A stretch of DNA of 64,000 nt from Gordonia polyisoprenivorans (lineage in GTDB: Bacteria > Actinomycetota > Actinomycetes > Mycobacteriales > Mycobacteriaceae). Position numbers and translations under genes: made by a program. The DNA lies in NCBI RefSeq assembly GCF_017654315.1, contig NZ_CP072203.1, positions 1,922,001 through 1,986,000 of the forward strand. The letters are read 5' to 3'. Of this stretch, positions 52,408 to 62,802 are shown one piece after another. Numbering within the stretch: position 1 is the first letter of the stretch; every line of letters begins with the position of its first letter. The notes beneath the pieces are model-generated. The model was given only the letters and a program-made list of their open reading frames with translations. It was not told the DNA's origin and made no database searches.

Positions 52408-52527
52408 TGTCGGGTTGGGTGGGTTGGTCGACCGTCGGGGGAAGGGTGTTCGGCTATCGGGCGGAGAGGAGATGCAGACGCCACGGGCGCCCCTCGCAGG
52501 AGCGAGGGGCACCCGTGGCCGATGAGG

Positions 52528-55500
52528 TTACAGTCCGAGGGTGGAACGCATCTGGGCGACGGCCTCGCGATAACGCGCGACGTTGGCCATCTTGATGCCT
52601 TCGTAGCCGCGAACCATGTCCGGCAGGGCCGCCAGCTCGACGATCGACAAATACTGTTGCGGTGTCACCGAACCCGATTCCCAGGCTGCGACGATCGAAT
52701 CGACCAGTGACCGGTACTCGCCGATGAGGGCGCGTTCGGTCCGACGGATCTCGTTGTAGCCGAAGGGATCGAGGCGGGTGCCGCGCAGCCGCTTCATCTT
52801 CGCCAGGGTGCCGAGACCGGGCTTGGCCCACGCGCCGAGCGACATCTTTTCCTTCATGCCCACGGCCCGCAGGGTCGGCGGGTGCAGACGCACCGCGACC
52901 TTCGCGTCTGCGCCGTACTGGTCGGCTACCTGCGCGGCGAACGTCGGGTCGGCGGTGAGCCGAGCCACCTCGTACTCGTCCTTGTAGGCCATGAGTTTGT
53001 ACAGATTGCGAGCCACCGCGTCGGTCAACTCGTCGCCAGCGCTGCTGCGATGTACTCGTGCGACGGCGTCGAGATACTCACGGGCGTAACGCTCGTCGGC
53101 GTAACCGGCTAGATCGTCGACGCGCACCGCGATGGTGTGTGCCAACTCGTCGTCGGTGCTGCCGAGAGCGGCCACCTGCGTCTGCGCCCACGCGCTCGGC
53201 TCGGGTGCGGTCACCACCGGATGCAGCCGTGCGATTTCGGTGCGCACGGCATCCGGGTCGGCCACGACCTGACGCCCGCGGCGGAAGGCCTGGGTGTTGG
53301 CCGCCACGGCGACGCCGTTGAGAGAGATTGCGCGCTCCACGGATTCGGCGCTGATCGGCAGCGCGCCGGCCTGATAGGCGGCGCCCACAGCGAGCATGTT
53401 GGCATACTGCTCGTGACCGAACAGCTCTGTCGAGAGCGCTCCCGGATCGAGGTAGACCGCGCGTGCCACCCGGGAGTCGATCACGTCGTGGATCTGTGCG
53501 TCCGAGGGGAATCCGACCGAGGTGTCCACGACCATCGAACCGGTCGGGATACGCGTGGTCGACACCACGGCGGTGGTCCGGTCAGGAGCGGTGACCTTGA
53601 GGTTGACCGCGTCGGCAGCCACCAGAGAGTCGCACGCGAGGTACAGGTCGCACGTCCCGGAGGCGACCTTGGCGGCCAGCTCGATCGGCCGGTTGGAGAT
53701 CTTCACGTCGCTGACCACCGCACCACCCTTCTGGGCCAGCCCGGTCATGTCGACGGTGCGTGCGGCGTGGCCGTCGAGAGTGGCTGCGGTCGCCAGGATC
53801 TGGGAGATGGTGACCACGCCGGTCCCGCCGATGCCCGTGATCCGCAGCGTCGCCACATCGGTGCCCGGACCCGTGAGTGTCCGAGCGATAGAGGGGCGCG
53901 GCAAGGAATCGCCGGTGAGCTCGGCCGCCGTCGCGGTACGTGTGCGATCGGCGGTTCCGGGAGTGACGGTGACGAACGACGGGCAGTCGCCCTTCAGGCA
54001 CGAGTAGTCGAGGTTGCACGAACTCTGGTCGATGCGGGTCTTGCGGCCGAACTCCGTCGGAACAGGATGCACCGAAAGACAGTTGGACTTCGTGCCACAG
54101 TCGCCGCAACCCTCACAGATTCGCTCGTTGATCATCACCCGAGTGGTCGGGGTGTCCAGGGTGCCGCGCTTGCGCTTGCGGCGCTTCTCCGCGGCGCACG
54201 CCTGATCGTGGATCAGGACGGTCACGCCCTCGACGGCCGCCAGTTCGCGCTGGACGTCGGCGAGTTCGGAGCGATCACGCACGCGCACCCCGGACGGCAA
54301 GGCGTTTGCCTTGGTGCGCGACGGGTCGTCGGAGGTGATGACGATGCGCCCGACACCCTCGGCGAGAAGTAGATTCGTGATCTCGGTCAGGCTGAAGCCG
54401 CCGACGGGATTCTGGCCGCCGGTCATGGCGACCGTACCGTTGTAGAGCAACTTGTAGGTGATGTTCGCACCCGCGGCCACCGCCGCGCGGATGGCCAGTG
54501 ACCCGGAATGGGTGAAGGTGCCGTCGCCGATGTTCTGCACGAAATGATCGGCCTCGACGAACGGGGCCATGCCCAGCCACTGCGCGCCTTCACCACCCAT
54601 CTGCGTGACCCCGGCGACATCGCCGACCTGGTGGGGGTCCATCAGTAGAACCATGGCGTGGCAACCGATTCCGGCGCCGACGAGGGTGTTCTCCGCCACG
54701 TGCGTCGAACTGTTGTGGGGGCATCCGGAACAGAAGTACGGGGTGCGCACGGCCAGCGGCAGTTCGATCCGTGTGCGACGGCGGCTGCAGCGGTCGAGCC
54801 AGTCGATCGCAGCGTCGACGTGATGGTGTCGCGCCAACCGCATGGCCAGACCCCGGGTGACCGCGTCGACGTCGAGTTCGCCGAAGCGCGAGAACAGGGT
54901 GGACCCGTCCTCGTTGACCTTGCCGACGATGTGCGGGGCGATGGGGTCACGGAACAAGATGTCGCGCATCATCGTTTCGATGAAGTCGCGCTTCTCCTCG
55001 ACGACGATCACCTCGTCGAGGCGTCCCGATGCGGTGTCGGTGATGAAGCGCCGCAAGATCTCCTGCTCGAGCGGGTACACCATGCCGAGCTTGAGGATGC
55101 GGATTCCGAGGCGGTTGAGATCCGCCTCGGTCAGACCCATCAGGTGCAGGGCCTCGCGCACATCGAGGTAGGTCTTGCCCGCGGCGACGATGCCGATGCG
55201 ATCGTCGCCCGAGCGCACGGTGATCCGATTCAGGCCGTTGAGGCGCGCGTACTCGTGGGCGCGCGGCATCCGGATGGTGAGCTGATTCTGTTCGAGCTCC
55301 ATCAGATTCGCGCCGAGAAGACGCCCCGAGGGAACGTGCGGGCTACGTCCGAGGCCGCCGTACTCCGGGGTGATGCGGGTGGGGTCGAGCTGCACCGTCG
55401 AGGCGCCGTCGGCGACATGTGCGGAGATCTTCAGCGACGTCCACAGTCCGCTGACGCGGCTCAGGTGGGCGGCGTGGACACCGAGGTCGAGGATGTCCTG

Positions 55501-56064
55501 GGAGTCCGCCGGATACAGGATCGGAATGTAGAGGTCGGCCAGTGCCATCTCCGAGGCGCACGGCACGGTCGAACTCTTCGCGCCGGGGTCGTCGCCGACG
55601 AGGGCGACCGCGCCGCCGTCGGGGTGGGTGCCGATGATGTTCGCGTGCCGCAGTGCGTCGGAGGCGCGATCGAGGCCCGGGGCCTTGCCGTACCAGTAAC
55701 CGACCACGCCCGAGCGGGGTTTGCCGGCGTTGTCCGGGGCGAGTCCGGTCACCTGGGCGGCCACCTGCGACCCCATCACCGAGGTCGCGGCGAGCTCCTC
55801 GTTGAGGCCGGGGCGATGAACGATGTCGAGGGGCTCGAGCAGTCCGCGACGCTTGGCGAGTTCGAGGTCGTAACCGGCGAGGGGAGAGCCCTCGTATCCG
55901 GAGATGAAGGACGCGGTGCGCTGGTTCATGCGGCGATCGACGAGCGCTCGATCGCGCACCATGCGGACGAGGGCAGCGATGCCGCCGAGGAAGACGGTGC
56001 CCGATTCACGGACGTAGCGGTCTTCGAGACCGCTGGTCGCGGGGGCATGCGGGGCGAGGGTCAT
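52528..56064 (-). CDS. Indolepyruvate ferredoxin oxidoreductase-type 2-oxoacid oxidoreductase (fused)
   Basis: 1178 residues from ATG 56064. The N-terminal third is the pyruvate-ferredoxin-oxidoreductase-like alpha part (SFISGYEGSPLAGYDLEL). The middle holds the thiamine-diphosphate site (GAGIGCHAMVLLMDPHQ, GGEGAQWLG, QNIGDGTFTHSGSLAIRAA). Then Cys clusters for iron-sulfur binding (CEGCGDCG, CNLDYSCLKGDCP) and a gamma-type domain (ITGIGGTGVVTISQILA). It oxidatively decarboxylates aryl- or branched-chain 2-oxoacids to acyl-CoA with ferredoxin. Divergent from the branched-chain acyl-CoA operon, so it may feed acyl-CoA into it. In M. tuberculosis bkdABC sits in that operon instead (from memory). 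Confidence 0.93.
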   Translation of the reverse strand: MTLAPHAPATSGLEDRYVRESGTVFLGGIAALVRMVRDRALVDRRMNQRTASFISGYEGSPLAGYDLELAKRRGLLEPLDIVHRPGLNEELAATSVMGSQVAAQVTGLAPDNAGKPRSGVVGYWYGKAPGLDRASDALRHANIIGTHPDGGAVALVGDDPGAKSSTVPCASEMALADLYIPILYPADSQDILDLGVHAAHLSRVSGLWTSLKISAHVADGASTVQLDPTRITPEYGGLGRSPHVPSGRLLGANLMELEQNQLTIRMPRAHEYARLNGLNRITVRSGDDRIGIVAAGKTYLDVREALHLMGLTEADLNRLGIRILKLGMVYPLEQEILRRFITDTASGRLDEVIVVEEKRDFIETMMRDILFRDPIAPHIVGKVNEDGSTLFSRFGELDVDAVTRGLAMRLARHHHVDAAIDWLDRCSRRRTRIELPLAVRTPYFCSGCPHNSSTHVAENTLVGAGIGCHAMVLLMDPHQVGDVAGVTQMGGEGAQWLGMAPFVEADHFVQNIGDGTFTHSGSLAIRAAVAAGANITYKLLYNGTVAMTGGQNPVGGFSLTEITNLLLAEGVGRIVITSDDPSRTKANALPSGVRVRDRSELADVQRELAAVEGVTVLIHDQACAAEKRRKRKRGTLDTPTTRVMINERICEGCGDCGTKSNCLSVHPVPTEFGRKTRIDQSSCNLDYSCLKGDCPSFVTVTPGTADRTRTATAAELTGDSLPRPSIARTLTGPGTDVATLRITGIGGTGVVTISQILATAATLDGHAARTVDMTGLAQKGGAVVSDVKISNRPIELAAKVASGTCDLYLACDSLVAADAVNLKVTAPDRTTAVVSTTRIPTGSMVVDTSVGFPSDAQIHDVIDSRVARAVYLDPGALSTELFGHEQYANMLAVGAAYQAGALPISAESVERAISLNGVAVAANTQAFRRGRQVVADPDAVRTEIARLHPVVTAPEPSAWAQTQVAALGSTDDELAHTIAVRVDDLAGYADERYAREYLDAVARVHRSSAGDELTDAVARNLYKLMAYKDEYEVARLTADPTFAAQVADQYGADAKVAVRLHPPTLRAVGMKEKMSLGAWAKPGLGTLAKMKRLRGTRLDPFGYNEIRRTERALIGEYRSLVDSIVAAWESGSVTPQQYLSIVELAALPDMVRGYEGIKMANVARYREAVAQMRSTLGL

Positions 56065-56243
56065 GGGTTCTACCTGGCCTTCTGTAGTTGTGGCGCGCGA
56101 CTCCCATGGGTGGGGAGACGCAGGTGCTTGCGGCCCGTGGGTGGTGGGCTCACCATCACGATACGAAAAATCGTGATCGTCGTCACGTCGGCTGGGACAA
56201 TGGCATCTGCGTGACACCGCGCAGGCGGGTGCGTTACAGTGAG

Positions 56244-56267
56244 TTCAGTTAATTGCCACTAACTGAA
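56244..56267. promoter_or_regulatory. Palindromic operator candidate TTCAGTTA-N8-TAACTGAA
   Basis: Perfect 8-bp arms 10 bp before the accD GTG and overlapping its AAAGG ribosome site; a TACAGT -10-like box lies at 56235-56240. Position suits repression by a TetR-type regulator such as the mycobacterial branched-chain keto-acid repressor BkaR. That link is inference. The regulator is not in the window. Confidence 0.65.
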
Positions 56268-56277
56268 AGGTGGGTCG

Positions 56278-57888
56278 GTGGGTTCCACAGTCACCAGCCC
56301 GGCGCAGACCGCACCGCAAAACCGGTCCACGTCGCGCGATGAACACCTGGCCAATGTCACCGCCCTGCGGCAGGCCCTCGCCACGGCCGCGCGCGGCGGT
56401 GGCGAGCGGGCCCGCGAACGGCATGTCTCGCGCGGCAAGCTCCTCCCGCGTGACCGCGTCGACGGCCTGCTCGACGTCGGTTCGCCGTTCCTCGAGGTGG
56501 CCCCGCTTGCCGCGCAGGCCATGTACGAGGGCAAGGTCCCCTCGGCGGGGGTCGTCGCCGGGGTCGGGCGGATCGCCGGGCGCGAATGCATGATCATCGC
56601 CAACGACGCGACGGTCTCGGGCGGCACGTACTACCCGATGACCGTCAAGAAGCACCTGCGCGCCCAGGAGATCGCCGCGGCCAACCGCCTGCCCTGCATC
56701 TACCTCGTCGACTCCGGTGGCGCGATGCTGCTGCAACAGGACGAGGTGTTCCCCGACCGTGAGCACTTCGGTCGCATCTTCTTCAATCAGGCCACCATGA
56801 GCGCCGCGGGTATCCCGCAGATCTCGGCGGTCCTGGGTTCGTCGACGGCCGGCGGCGCCTACGTGCCGGCGATGAGTGACGAGACCGTAATCGTGCGCAA
56901 CCAGGGCACCATCTTCCTGGCCGGCCCGCCGCTGGTGAAAGCGGCCACCGGAGAAGACGTGTCGGCCGAGGATCTCGGTGGCGGCGCGATGCACTCGTCG
57001 GTCTCCGGGGTGACCGACCACCTCGTCGACAACGACGAGCAGGCCCTGGCGAAGGTACGCGAGATCGTCGCCACCCTCGGTCCTCGCGATCCCGCGCAGT
57101 GGGAGCTGACCGCCGCCCGCCCCTCGACACGACCGCAGACCGACATCTACGACGTCGTGCCCACCGATCCGCGCACCCCCTACGACGTGCGTTCGGTGAT
57201 CGAGATCCTGGTCGACGCAGGCGAATTCACCGAATTCAAGGCCAACTACGGCACCACCCTGGTCACCGCGTTCGCGCATCTGCACGGTCATCCGGTCGGC
57301 ATCATCGCCAACAACGGCGTACTGTTCAGCGAATCCGCGCTCAAGGGAGCACATTTCATCGAACTGTGCGACCAGCGACGCATCCCGCTGATCTTCTTGC
57401 AGAACATCACCGGCTTCATGGTGGGACGCGCCTACGAGGAGGGCGGAATCGCCAAGAACGGCGCCAAGATGGTCAACGCGGTCGCCTGTGCCCGGGTGCC
57501 CAAGCTGACGGTGATGATCGGCGGCTCCTTCGGGGCCGGCAACTACTCGATGTGCGGCCGCGCCTACTCGCCACGGTTCCTGTGGAGCTGGCCCAACGCG
57601 CGGATCTCGGTGATGGGTGGTCCGCAGGCCGCCGACACCCTGGCCACCGTGCGCCGCAACCAGATCGAACGCTCCGGCGGCGAATGGTCGACCGACGAGG
57701 AGGAGACCTTCAAACAACCCATCCGGGAGCAGTTCGAGCAACAATCCGACGCCTACTACTCGACCGCGCGCCTGTGGGACGACGGCATCATCGATCCCGC
57801 CGACACCCGTACTGTGCTCGGGCTGGCGCTCGAGGCGTGCCGGTACGCGCCGCTGACCGAACCGCGCTACGGCGTCTTCCGGATGTGA
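56278..57888 (+). CDS. accD1: Acyl-CoA carboxylase beta (carboxyltransferase) subunit
   Basis: 536 residues, GTG start with AAAGG site. Crotonase-like carboxyltransferase: [68 protein letters not shown], and [20 protein letters not shown]. This pattern is of methylcrotonyl/geranyl-CoA-type beta subunits. With the next gene it forms a biotin-dependent carboxylase of leucine degradation. accD1 name by synteny with M. tuberculosis accD1-accA1-fadE19. Confidence 0.92.
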   Translation: MGSTVTSPAQTAPQNRSTSRDEHLANVTALRQALATAARGGGERARERHVSRGKLLPRDRVDGLLDVGSPFLEVAPLAAQAMYEGKVPSAGVVAGVGRIAGRECMIIANDATVSGGTYYPMTVKKHLRAQEIAAANRLPCIYLVDSGGAMLLQQDEVFPDREHFGRIFFNQATMSAAGIPQISAVLGSSTAGGAYVPAMSDETVIVRNQGTIFLAGPPLVKAATGEDVSAEDLGGGAMHSSVSGVTDHLVDNDEQALAKVREIVATLGPRDPAQWELTAARPSTRPQTDIYDVVPTDPRTPYDVRSVIEILVDAGEFTEFKANYGTTLVTAFAHLHGHPVGIIANNGVLFSESALKGAHFIELCDQRRIPLIFLQNITGFMVGRAYEEGGIAKNGAKMVNAVACARVPKLTVMIGGSFGAGNYSMCGRAYSPRFLWSWPNARISVMGGPQAADTLATVRRNQIERSGGEWSTDEEETFKQPIREQFEQQSDAYYSTARLWDDGIIDPADTRTVLGLALEACRYAPLTEPRYGVFRM

Positions 57889-57899
57889 GGGCTATACAC

Positions 57900-60116
57900 A
57901 TGACCACGACTTCTGACATCCGTTCCAGCGCAACACCGTCCACGTCGACCACGGAGTCCACGCCGACCACGGAATCGGCCGACCCCGCGGCCGCCGTGGC
58001 GACGCCCATCCGGACCGTTCTCGTCGCCAATCGCGGCGAGATCGCCTGCCGGGTCATCGCGACGCTGCGCCGGTTGGGCCTGCGTAGCGTCGCCATCTAC
58101 ACCGACCCCGACGCGCACGCCCGCCACGTCCGCGAGGCCGACACCGCCGTGCATCTGGGATCGCTGGTGGCCCCGGGAGAAACGCGCTCGGCAGGCAACT
58201 ATCTCGACATCGCCGCGGTCGTGCGCGCCGCGCAGGCCACCGGTGCCGACGCCGTGCACCCGGGCTACGGATTCCTCTCGGAGAACCAACAATTCGCCGA
58301 CGCGCTGGCCAAGGCCGGCATCGCGTTCATCGGACCGCCGGCATCGGCGATCGCGACGATGGGCGACAAGATCACCGCACGCGCGGCGGTCACCGAACGC
58401 GGGGTGCCGGTGGTACCCGGGTTGTCGCGGCCCGGACTGACCGATGACGATCTCATCGCCGCCGCACCGGAAATCGGCTTCCCGGTGCTGATCAAGCCGA
58501 GTGCGGGCGGCGGCGGCAAGGGCATGCACCGGGTCGAGCACCCCGACGCCCTGCCCCACGCGCTGGCCCGGGCCCGGCGGGAGGCGTCGGCGGCCTTCGG
58601 TGACGACGCGCTGTTCCTCGAGCACTTCGTCGACACCCCGCGTCACATCGAGGTGCAGGTTCTCGCCGACACCCATGGCCACGTCATCCATCTCGGCGAG
58701 CGCGAGTGCTCGCTGCAGCGCCGTCATCAGAAGGTCATCGAGGAGGCGCCGTCGGCGTTGCTCGATGCCGCGACGCGGGAGCGGATCGGACAGGCCGCCT
58801 GCGATGCCGCCCGTAGCGTCGGCTACACGGGTGCGGGGACGGTCGAGTTCATCGTGTCCGCCCACCGGCCCGACGAGTTCTTCTTCATGGAGATGAACAC
58901 CCGCCTGCAGGTCGAGCACCCGGTGACCGAGATGGTCACCGGAATCGATCTGGTGGAACAGCAGATTCGGGTCGCACGCGGCGAGGTGCTCGCGATTGCG
59001 CAGGAGGAGATGACGCTGGTCGGTCATGCGATCGAGGCCCGCGTGTACGCCGAGGACCCCGCCAACGGCTTCCTGCCGACCGGCGGCGAGATCGTCTCGC
59101 TCGCCGAGCCCGACACCGCGGCCGGCCAAGGGGTACGTGTGGATTCGGCGATGCTGCCCGGCCTCGTCGTCGGCAGCGATTACGACCCGATGCTGGCCAA
59201 GGTGATCGCCCACGGCGGCGATCGCGCGGAGGCCATCGAACGTCTCGACCACGCGTTGAGCGAAACCCGTGTCCTCGGTGTGGTCACCAACATCGACTTC
59301 TGCCGCTTCGTGCTGGCCCGCCCGGAGGTGCGCGAGGCTCGCCTCGACACCGAGCTGCTCGACCGGCTGGCCGCCGACTACGCTGCGCCCGAGCCCGTTC
59401 CGGAGGCGCTGGCGCTGGTCGGCCTCGCCCGCGTCGGCAACCGGCGCGCCGACGACGTGTGGGACAGTCAGGTCGGTTTCCGGCTCGGCGCGCACGCGCC
59501 GGTCGTCAGCAGGCTCAGTGCAGGCACCCACCGCCGCGAGGTGTCGGCCGAGGTCCACAGCGCTGACGAACGCTGGGTCACCGCCGACGTCACGATCACC
59601 ACCACACCCGATCCCGACGAGGGCACCCCGGCCGCGAACGAGACTGGCGCGAACGAGACTGGCGCGGACGAGAACATGACACAGCCGTGGACCGCGCACG
59701 TGGAATACCTTGCCCAGCACGCCACCACGAGCGGCCGGACCGCACGGCTGATCGTCGATGGCATCAGTCAGCAGTGGTCGCTCGCCGAGATCGGCGACCA
59801 GTGGTGGGCCTCCGGGCCCGCGGGCACGTGGATCGTCGAACTGACCCGCACCGTCCTCGACGCCGACGCCGGGCAAACAGCAGGCACCATCGTCAGCCCG
59901 ATGCCCGGCACCGTCGTCGCGGTATCAGCCGCCACCGGCGACGAGGTCGGTGCGGGCACCGCGATCGTGGTGGTCGAGGCGATGAAGATGGAACACACCC
60001 TGACCGCACCGATCGACGGGACCGCCACCGTCTCGGTCGCCGTGGGCGACAAGGTCTCCGCCGGTCAGCAACTCGCCCACATCGACAGCCCGGCCCCCAC
60101 ACCCGACGCCGCATGA
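57900..60116 (+). CDS. accA1: Acyl-CoA carboxylase alpha subunit (biotin carboxylase + BCCP)
   Basis: 738 residues from ATG 57900, 11 bp after accD. Biotin carboxylase domain: [20 protein letters not shown] near residue 39, [29 protein letters not shown] (ATP loop), [18 protein letters not shown]. The biotin-carrier domain at the end has EAMKMEH with biotin-Lys696. An N-terminal ~35-residue Thr/Ser lead and an internal pentad repeat [14 protein letters not shown] near residue 580 are unusual. Makes 3-methylglutaconyl-CoA (or a related product) with AccD1. Confidence 0.93.
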   Translation: MTTTSDIRSSATPSTSTTESTPTTESADPAAAVATPIRTVLVANRGEIACRVIATLRRLGLRSVAIYTDPDAHARHVREADTAVHLGSLVAPGETRSAGNYLDIAAVVRAAQATGADAVHPGYGFLSENQQFADALAKAGIAFIGPPASAIATMGDKITARAAVTERGVPVVPGLSRPGLTDDDLIAAAPEIGFPVLIKPSAGGGGKGMHRVEHPDALPHALARARREASAAFGDDALFLEHFVDTPRHIEVQVLADTHGHVIHLGERECSLQRRHQKVIEEAPSALLDAATRERIGQAACDAARSVGYTGAGTVEFIVSAHRPDEFFFMEMNTRLQVEHPVTEMVTGIDLVEQQIRVARGEVLAIAQEEMTLVGHAIEARVYAEDPANGFLPTGGEIVSLAEPDTAAGQGVRVDSAMLPGLVVGSDYDPMLAKVIAHGGDRAEAIERLDHALSETRVLGVVTNIDFCRFVLARPEVREARLDTELLDRLAADYAAPEPVPEALALVGLARVGNRRADDVWDSQVGFRLGAHAPVVSRLSAGTHRREVSAEVHSADERWVTADVTITTTPDPDEGTPAANETGANETGADENMTQPWTAHVEYLAQHATTSGRTARLIVDGISQQWSLAEIGDQWWASGPAGTWIVELTRTVLDADAGQTAGTIVSPMPGTVVAVSAATGDEVGAGTAIVVVEAMKMEHTLTAPIDGTATVSVAVGDKVSAGQQLAHIDSPAPTPDAA

Positions 60117-60156
60117 CAAGCTCGCAGACGTTGACGCACGAAAAGGACTCCCGCCC

Positions 60157-61302
60157 ATGGAATTGACACAGGAATACACCGACCTCATCGCCACCGTGCG
60201 CGACTTCGCGCAATCGGTCGTCGCCCCGGTCTCGGCGAAACACGATGCCGAGCGCAGCTTCCCGTACGACGTGATCGCCCAGATGGGCAAGATGGGGTTG
60301 TTCGGCCTGCCCTTCCCCGAGGAGGAGGGCGGCATGGGTGGCGACTACTTCGCGCTCGCACTGGCGCTGGAGGAACTCGGCAAGATCGACCAGTCGGTGG
60401 CCATCACCCTCGAGGCGGGGGTCAGTCTGGGCGCCATGCCGATCCACAAGTACGGCACCCCCGAGCAGAAGGAGCGGTGGCTCCCGGATCTGACCGCAGG
60501 CCGGGCGCTGGCCGGCTTCGGGCTCACCGAACCCGGCGCCGGATCGGATGCCGGTGCCACCGCCACCACCGCGCGGGACGACGGGGACTCGTGGATCATC
60601 AACGGCGCCAAGCAATTCATCACCAACTCCGGCACCGACATCACCTCGCTGGTCACCGTCACCGCCGTGACCGGTGTGAAAGGCGGCGGCCGCAAGGAGA
60701 TCTCGACGATCGTCGTGCCTTCGGGCACACCCGGTTTCGTCGCCGAGCCGGCCTACAACAAGGTCGGGTGGAATGCCTCCGACACCCATCCGCTGACCTT
60801 CACCGACGTCCGGGTCCCCAAGGAGAACCTCCTCGGCGAGCGCGGCCGCGGTTACGCGAACTTCCTGTCGATCCTCGACGAGGGGCGGATCGCGATCGCC
60901 GCACTGGCCACCGGCGTCGCACAGGGATGCGTCGACGAGAGTGTGAAGTACGCCAAGGAACGTCAGTCCTTCGGCAAACCGATCGGTGAGTACCAGTCGG
61001 TGTCCTTCGCGATTGCCCGGATGGAGGCGCGCGCCCACGTCGCCCGCACCGCCTACTACGACGCGGCGGCAAAGATGTTGGCGGGCAAACCCTTCAAGAA
61101 GGAAGCCTCCATCGCCAAGATGATCGCCAGCGAAGCCGCGATGGACAATGCGCGCATCGCCACCCAGATCCACGGTGGATACGGCTTCATGAACGAGTAT
61201 CCGGTGGCCCGCCATTACCGCGACTCGAAGATCCTCGAGATCGGTGAGGGCACCACCGAGGTCCAGCTCATGCTGATCGCCCGCGAGCTGGGGTTCTCAT
61301 GA
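60157..61302 (+). CDS. fadE19: Acyl-CoA dehydrogenase, short branched-chain/isovaleryl type
   Basis: 381 residues. FAD enzyme with GFGLTEPGAGSDAGATATTA near residue 124, WIINGAKQFITNSGTD, the Trp/Ser FAD loop (WNASDTHPLTF), and the C-terminal catalytic Glu region KILEIGEGTTEVQLMLIAREL. GGYGFMNEYPVARHYRDS is characteristic. It precedes the carboxylase step by oxidising isovaleryl-CoA or 2-methylbutyryl-CoA. The symbol follows operon synteny. ATG 60157 lies 40 bp after accA1. Overlaps the MaoC gene by 4 bp. Confidence 0.93.
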   Translation: MELTQEYTDLIATVRDFAQSVVAPVSAKHDAERSFPYDVIAQMGKMGLFGLPFPEEEGGMGGDYFALALALEELGKIDQSVAITLEAGVSLGAMPIHKYGTPEQKERWLPDLTAGRALAGFGLTEPGAGSDAGATATTARDDGDSWIINGAKQFITNSGTDITSLVTVTAVTGVKGGGRKEISTIVVPSGTPGFVAEPAYNKVGWNASDTHPLTFTDVRVPKENLLGERGRGYANFLSILDEGRIAIAALATGVAQGCVDESVKYAKERQSFGKPIGEYQSVSFAIARMEARAHVARTAYYDAAAKMLAGKPFKKEASIAKMIASEAAMDNARIATQIHGGYGFMNEYPVARHYRDSKILEIGEGTTEVQLMLIARELGFS

Positions 61303-61817
61303 GTGAGACCACCGACGCGTCGTCGTCGCCGGTCCGGGTGGTGCAGCGCGGACTGTGGTTCGAGGAGTTCGCCGAGGGCACGATCTACGAGCACCGACCG
61401 GGTCGCACCGTGACCGAGGCCGACAACGTCCTGTTCACCACGCTGACGATGAACACCCAGGCGTTGCATCTCGATGCGGCGTGGTCGGCGACGCAACCGG
61501 GATTCGGTGGGCAGCGACTGATCAATTCGATGTTCACCCTCTCCACGATCGTCGGCTTGTCCGTCGCGCAGCTCACCCAGGGCACCCTGGTGGCCAATCT
61601 CGGTTTCTCCGAAGTCGCTTTTCCCGCACCGCTGTTCGCCGGCGACACCCTCTACGCCGAGACCGAGTGCACGGGCAAACGCGAGTCCAGGTCGCGGCCC
61701 GGTGAGGGGGTGGTGCACCTCACCCACATCGGCCGCAACCAGGACGGGGTGATCGTCGCGAGGGCGGCACGCGCGACACTGGTACGCAGGCGCCCGACGG
61801 AGTCGTCCGCGACCTGA
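61299..61817 (+). CDS. MaoC-like dehydratase
   Basis: 172 residues, hotdog fold. WFEEFAEGTIYEHRPGRTVTEADNVLF near residue 15 is the family start. MNTQALHLDAAWS carries the Asp/His pair position, with Asn before it (the usual DxNPxH form is changed to MNTQALHLD). It likely hydrates an unsaturated branched acyl-CoA before the CitE-like lyase, as for Rv2499c in the same place. ATGA overlap with fadE. Confidence 0.85.
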   Translation: MSETTDASSSPVRVVQRGLWFEEFAEGTIYEHRPGRTVTEADNVLFTTLTMNTQALHLDAAWSATQPGFGGQRLINSMFTLSTIVGLSVAQLTQGTLVANLGFSEVAFPAPLFAGDTLYAETECTGKRESRSRPGEGVVHLTHIGRNQDGVIVARAARATLVRRRPTESSAT

Positions 61818-61865
61818 GTCCGAGAAGGGCGTCGAGAAGCCAGCGTAGCGACGACGAAGGAGTCG

Positions 61866-62771
61866 ATGGAGATCATGACCTTGCCAGTGGCGGAATCGTT
61901 CGGAAATGCCTGGGCGCCCGCAGGACCTGCGATGCTGTTCTGTCCTGCGGATCGACCCGAGCGCTACCAGAAGGCCGCCGACCGTGCTGATGTGGTCATT
62001 CTCGATCTCGAGGACGCCGTCGCCCCGGAGAACCGGGTCGCCGCACGGGAGGCGCTGATCGCCCACCCGCTCGACCCCGATCGGACCGTGGTGCGGATCA
62101 ATCCGGCCGGTACCGGTGACTACCGGCGTGACCTCGCCGCGCTCGCGGACACCAACTACCGGGTCGTCATGCAGGCCAAGGCGGAGACGGCGGAGTCGAT
62201 CACCGAGACCGCGTTGCAGACCATCGCACTGGTCGAGACCCCGACCGGGGTGGTGCGCGTCAACGACATCGCGGCCAGCGTCAACTGCATCGGACTGATG
62301 TGGGGCGCCGAGGATCTCGTCGCCGGGCTCGGCGGCAAGTCCAGCCGATTCGGCCCGGACGAGCCGCGCTCGGGTACCTATCGCGATGTGGCGCGTTACG
62401 CGCGTTCGGCGGTGCGACTCGCGGCGGCGGCCAACGGCAAGTTCGCCGTCGACTCCGTACACATCGACTTCCGCGATATCGACGGGCTTCGTGACGAGGT
62501 GACCGACGCCGTTGCACTCGGATACGCCGCCACCGCCTGCATCCATCCTTCCCAGGTCGACATCATCCGCGCCGGCTACTCGCCGAGCGACGAGGAAGTG
62601 CAGTGGGCGCGACGGGTGATCGACGGAGCCGCCGAATTCGGTGGCGGCGTGTTCAGCATCGACGGACAGATGATCGACGGCCCGGTGTTCCGCCAGGCCG
62701 AGGCCGTCCTCTCGCGTGCGGCCGCCTCGGAGATGTCGAGCACCGAGAGTTCCCCCGCACCGACCACGTAA
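61866..62771 (+). CDS. citE: CitE-like CoA-ester lyase (HpcH/HpaI aldolase family)
   Basis: 301 residues. TIM-barrel lyase: [21 protein letters not shown] near residue 22, [13 protein letters not shown] (metal Glu/Asp), [29 protein letters not shown], and [13 protein letters not shown] at the end of the barrel. A lone CitE-like beta subunit without CitD/F usually cleaves a hydroxyacyl-CoA or malyl-type ester. Here it acts in branched-chain degradation. The start could be ATG 61866 or 61875; AAGGAG is 3 nt from the first and 12 from the second. Confidence 0.9.
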   Translation: MEIMTLPVAESFGNAWAPAGPAMLFCPADRPERYQKAADRADVVILDLEDAVAPENRVAAREALIAHPLDPDRTVVRINPAGTGDYRRDLAALADTNYRVVMQAKAETAESITETALQTIALVETPTGVVRVNDIAASVNCIGLMWGAEDLVAGLGGKSSRFGPDEPRSGTYRDVARYARSAVRLAAAANGKFAVDSVHIDFRDIDGLRDEVTDAVALGYAATACIHPSQVDIIRAGYSPSDEEVQWARRVIDGAAEFGGGVFSIDGQMIDGPVFRQAEAVLSRAAASEMSSTESSPAPTT

Positions 62772-62802
62772 GTTCCCGCCACATCGGAGGAAAGTGATCA
62801 CC

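Noticed and set aside
54658..56214. 518-codon forward frame antisense to the IOR gene
   Set aside because: It mirrors the IOR reading frame. Composition is typical of shadow frames in high-GC DNA.
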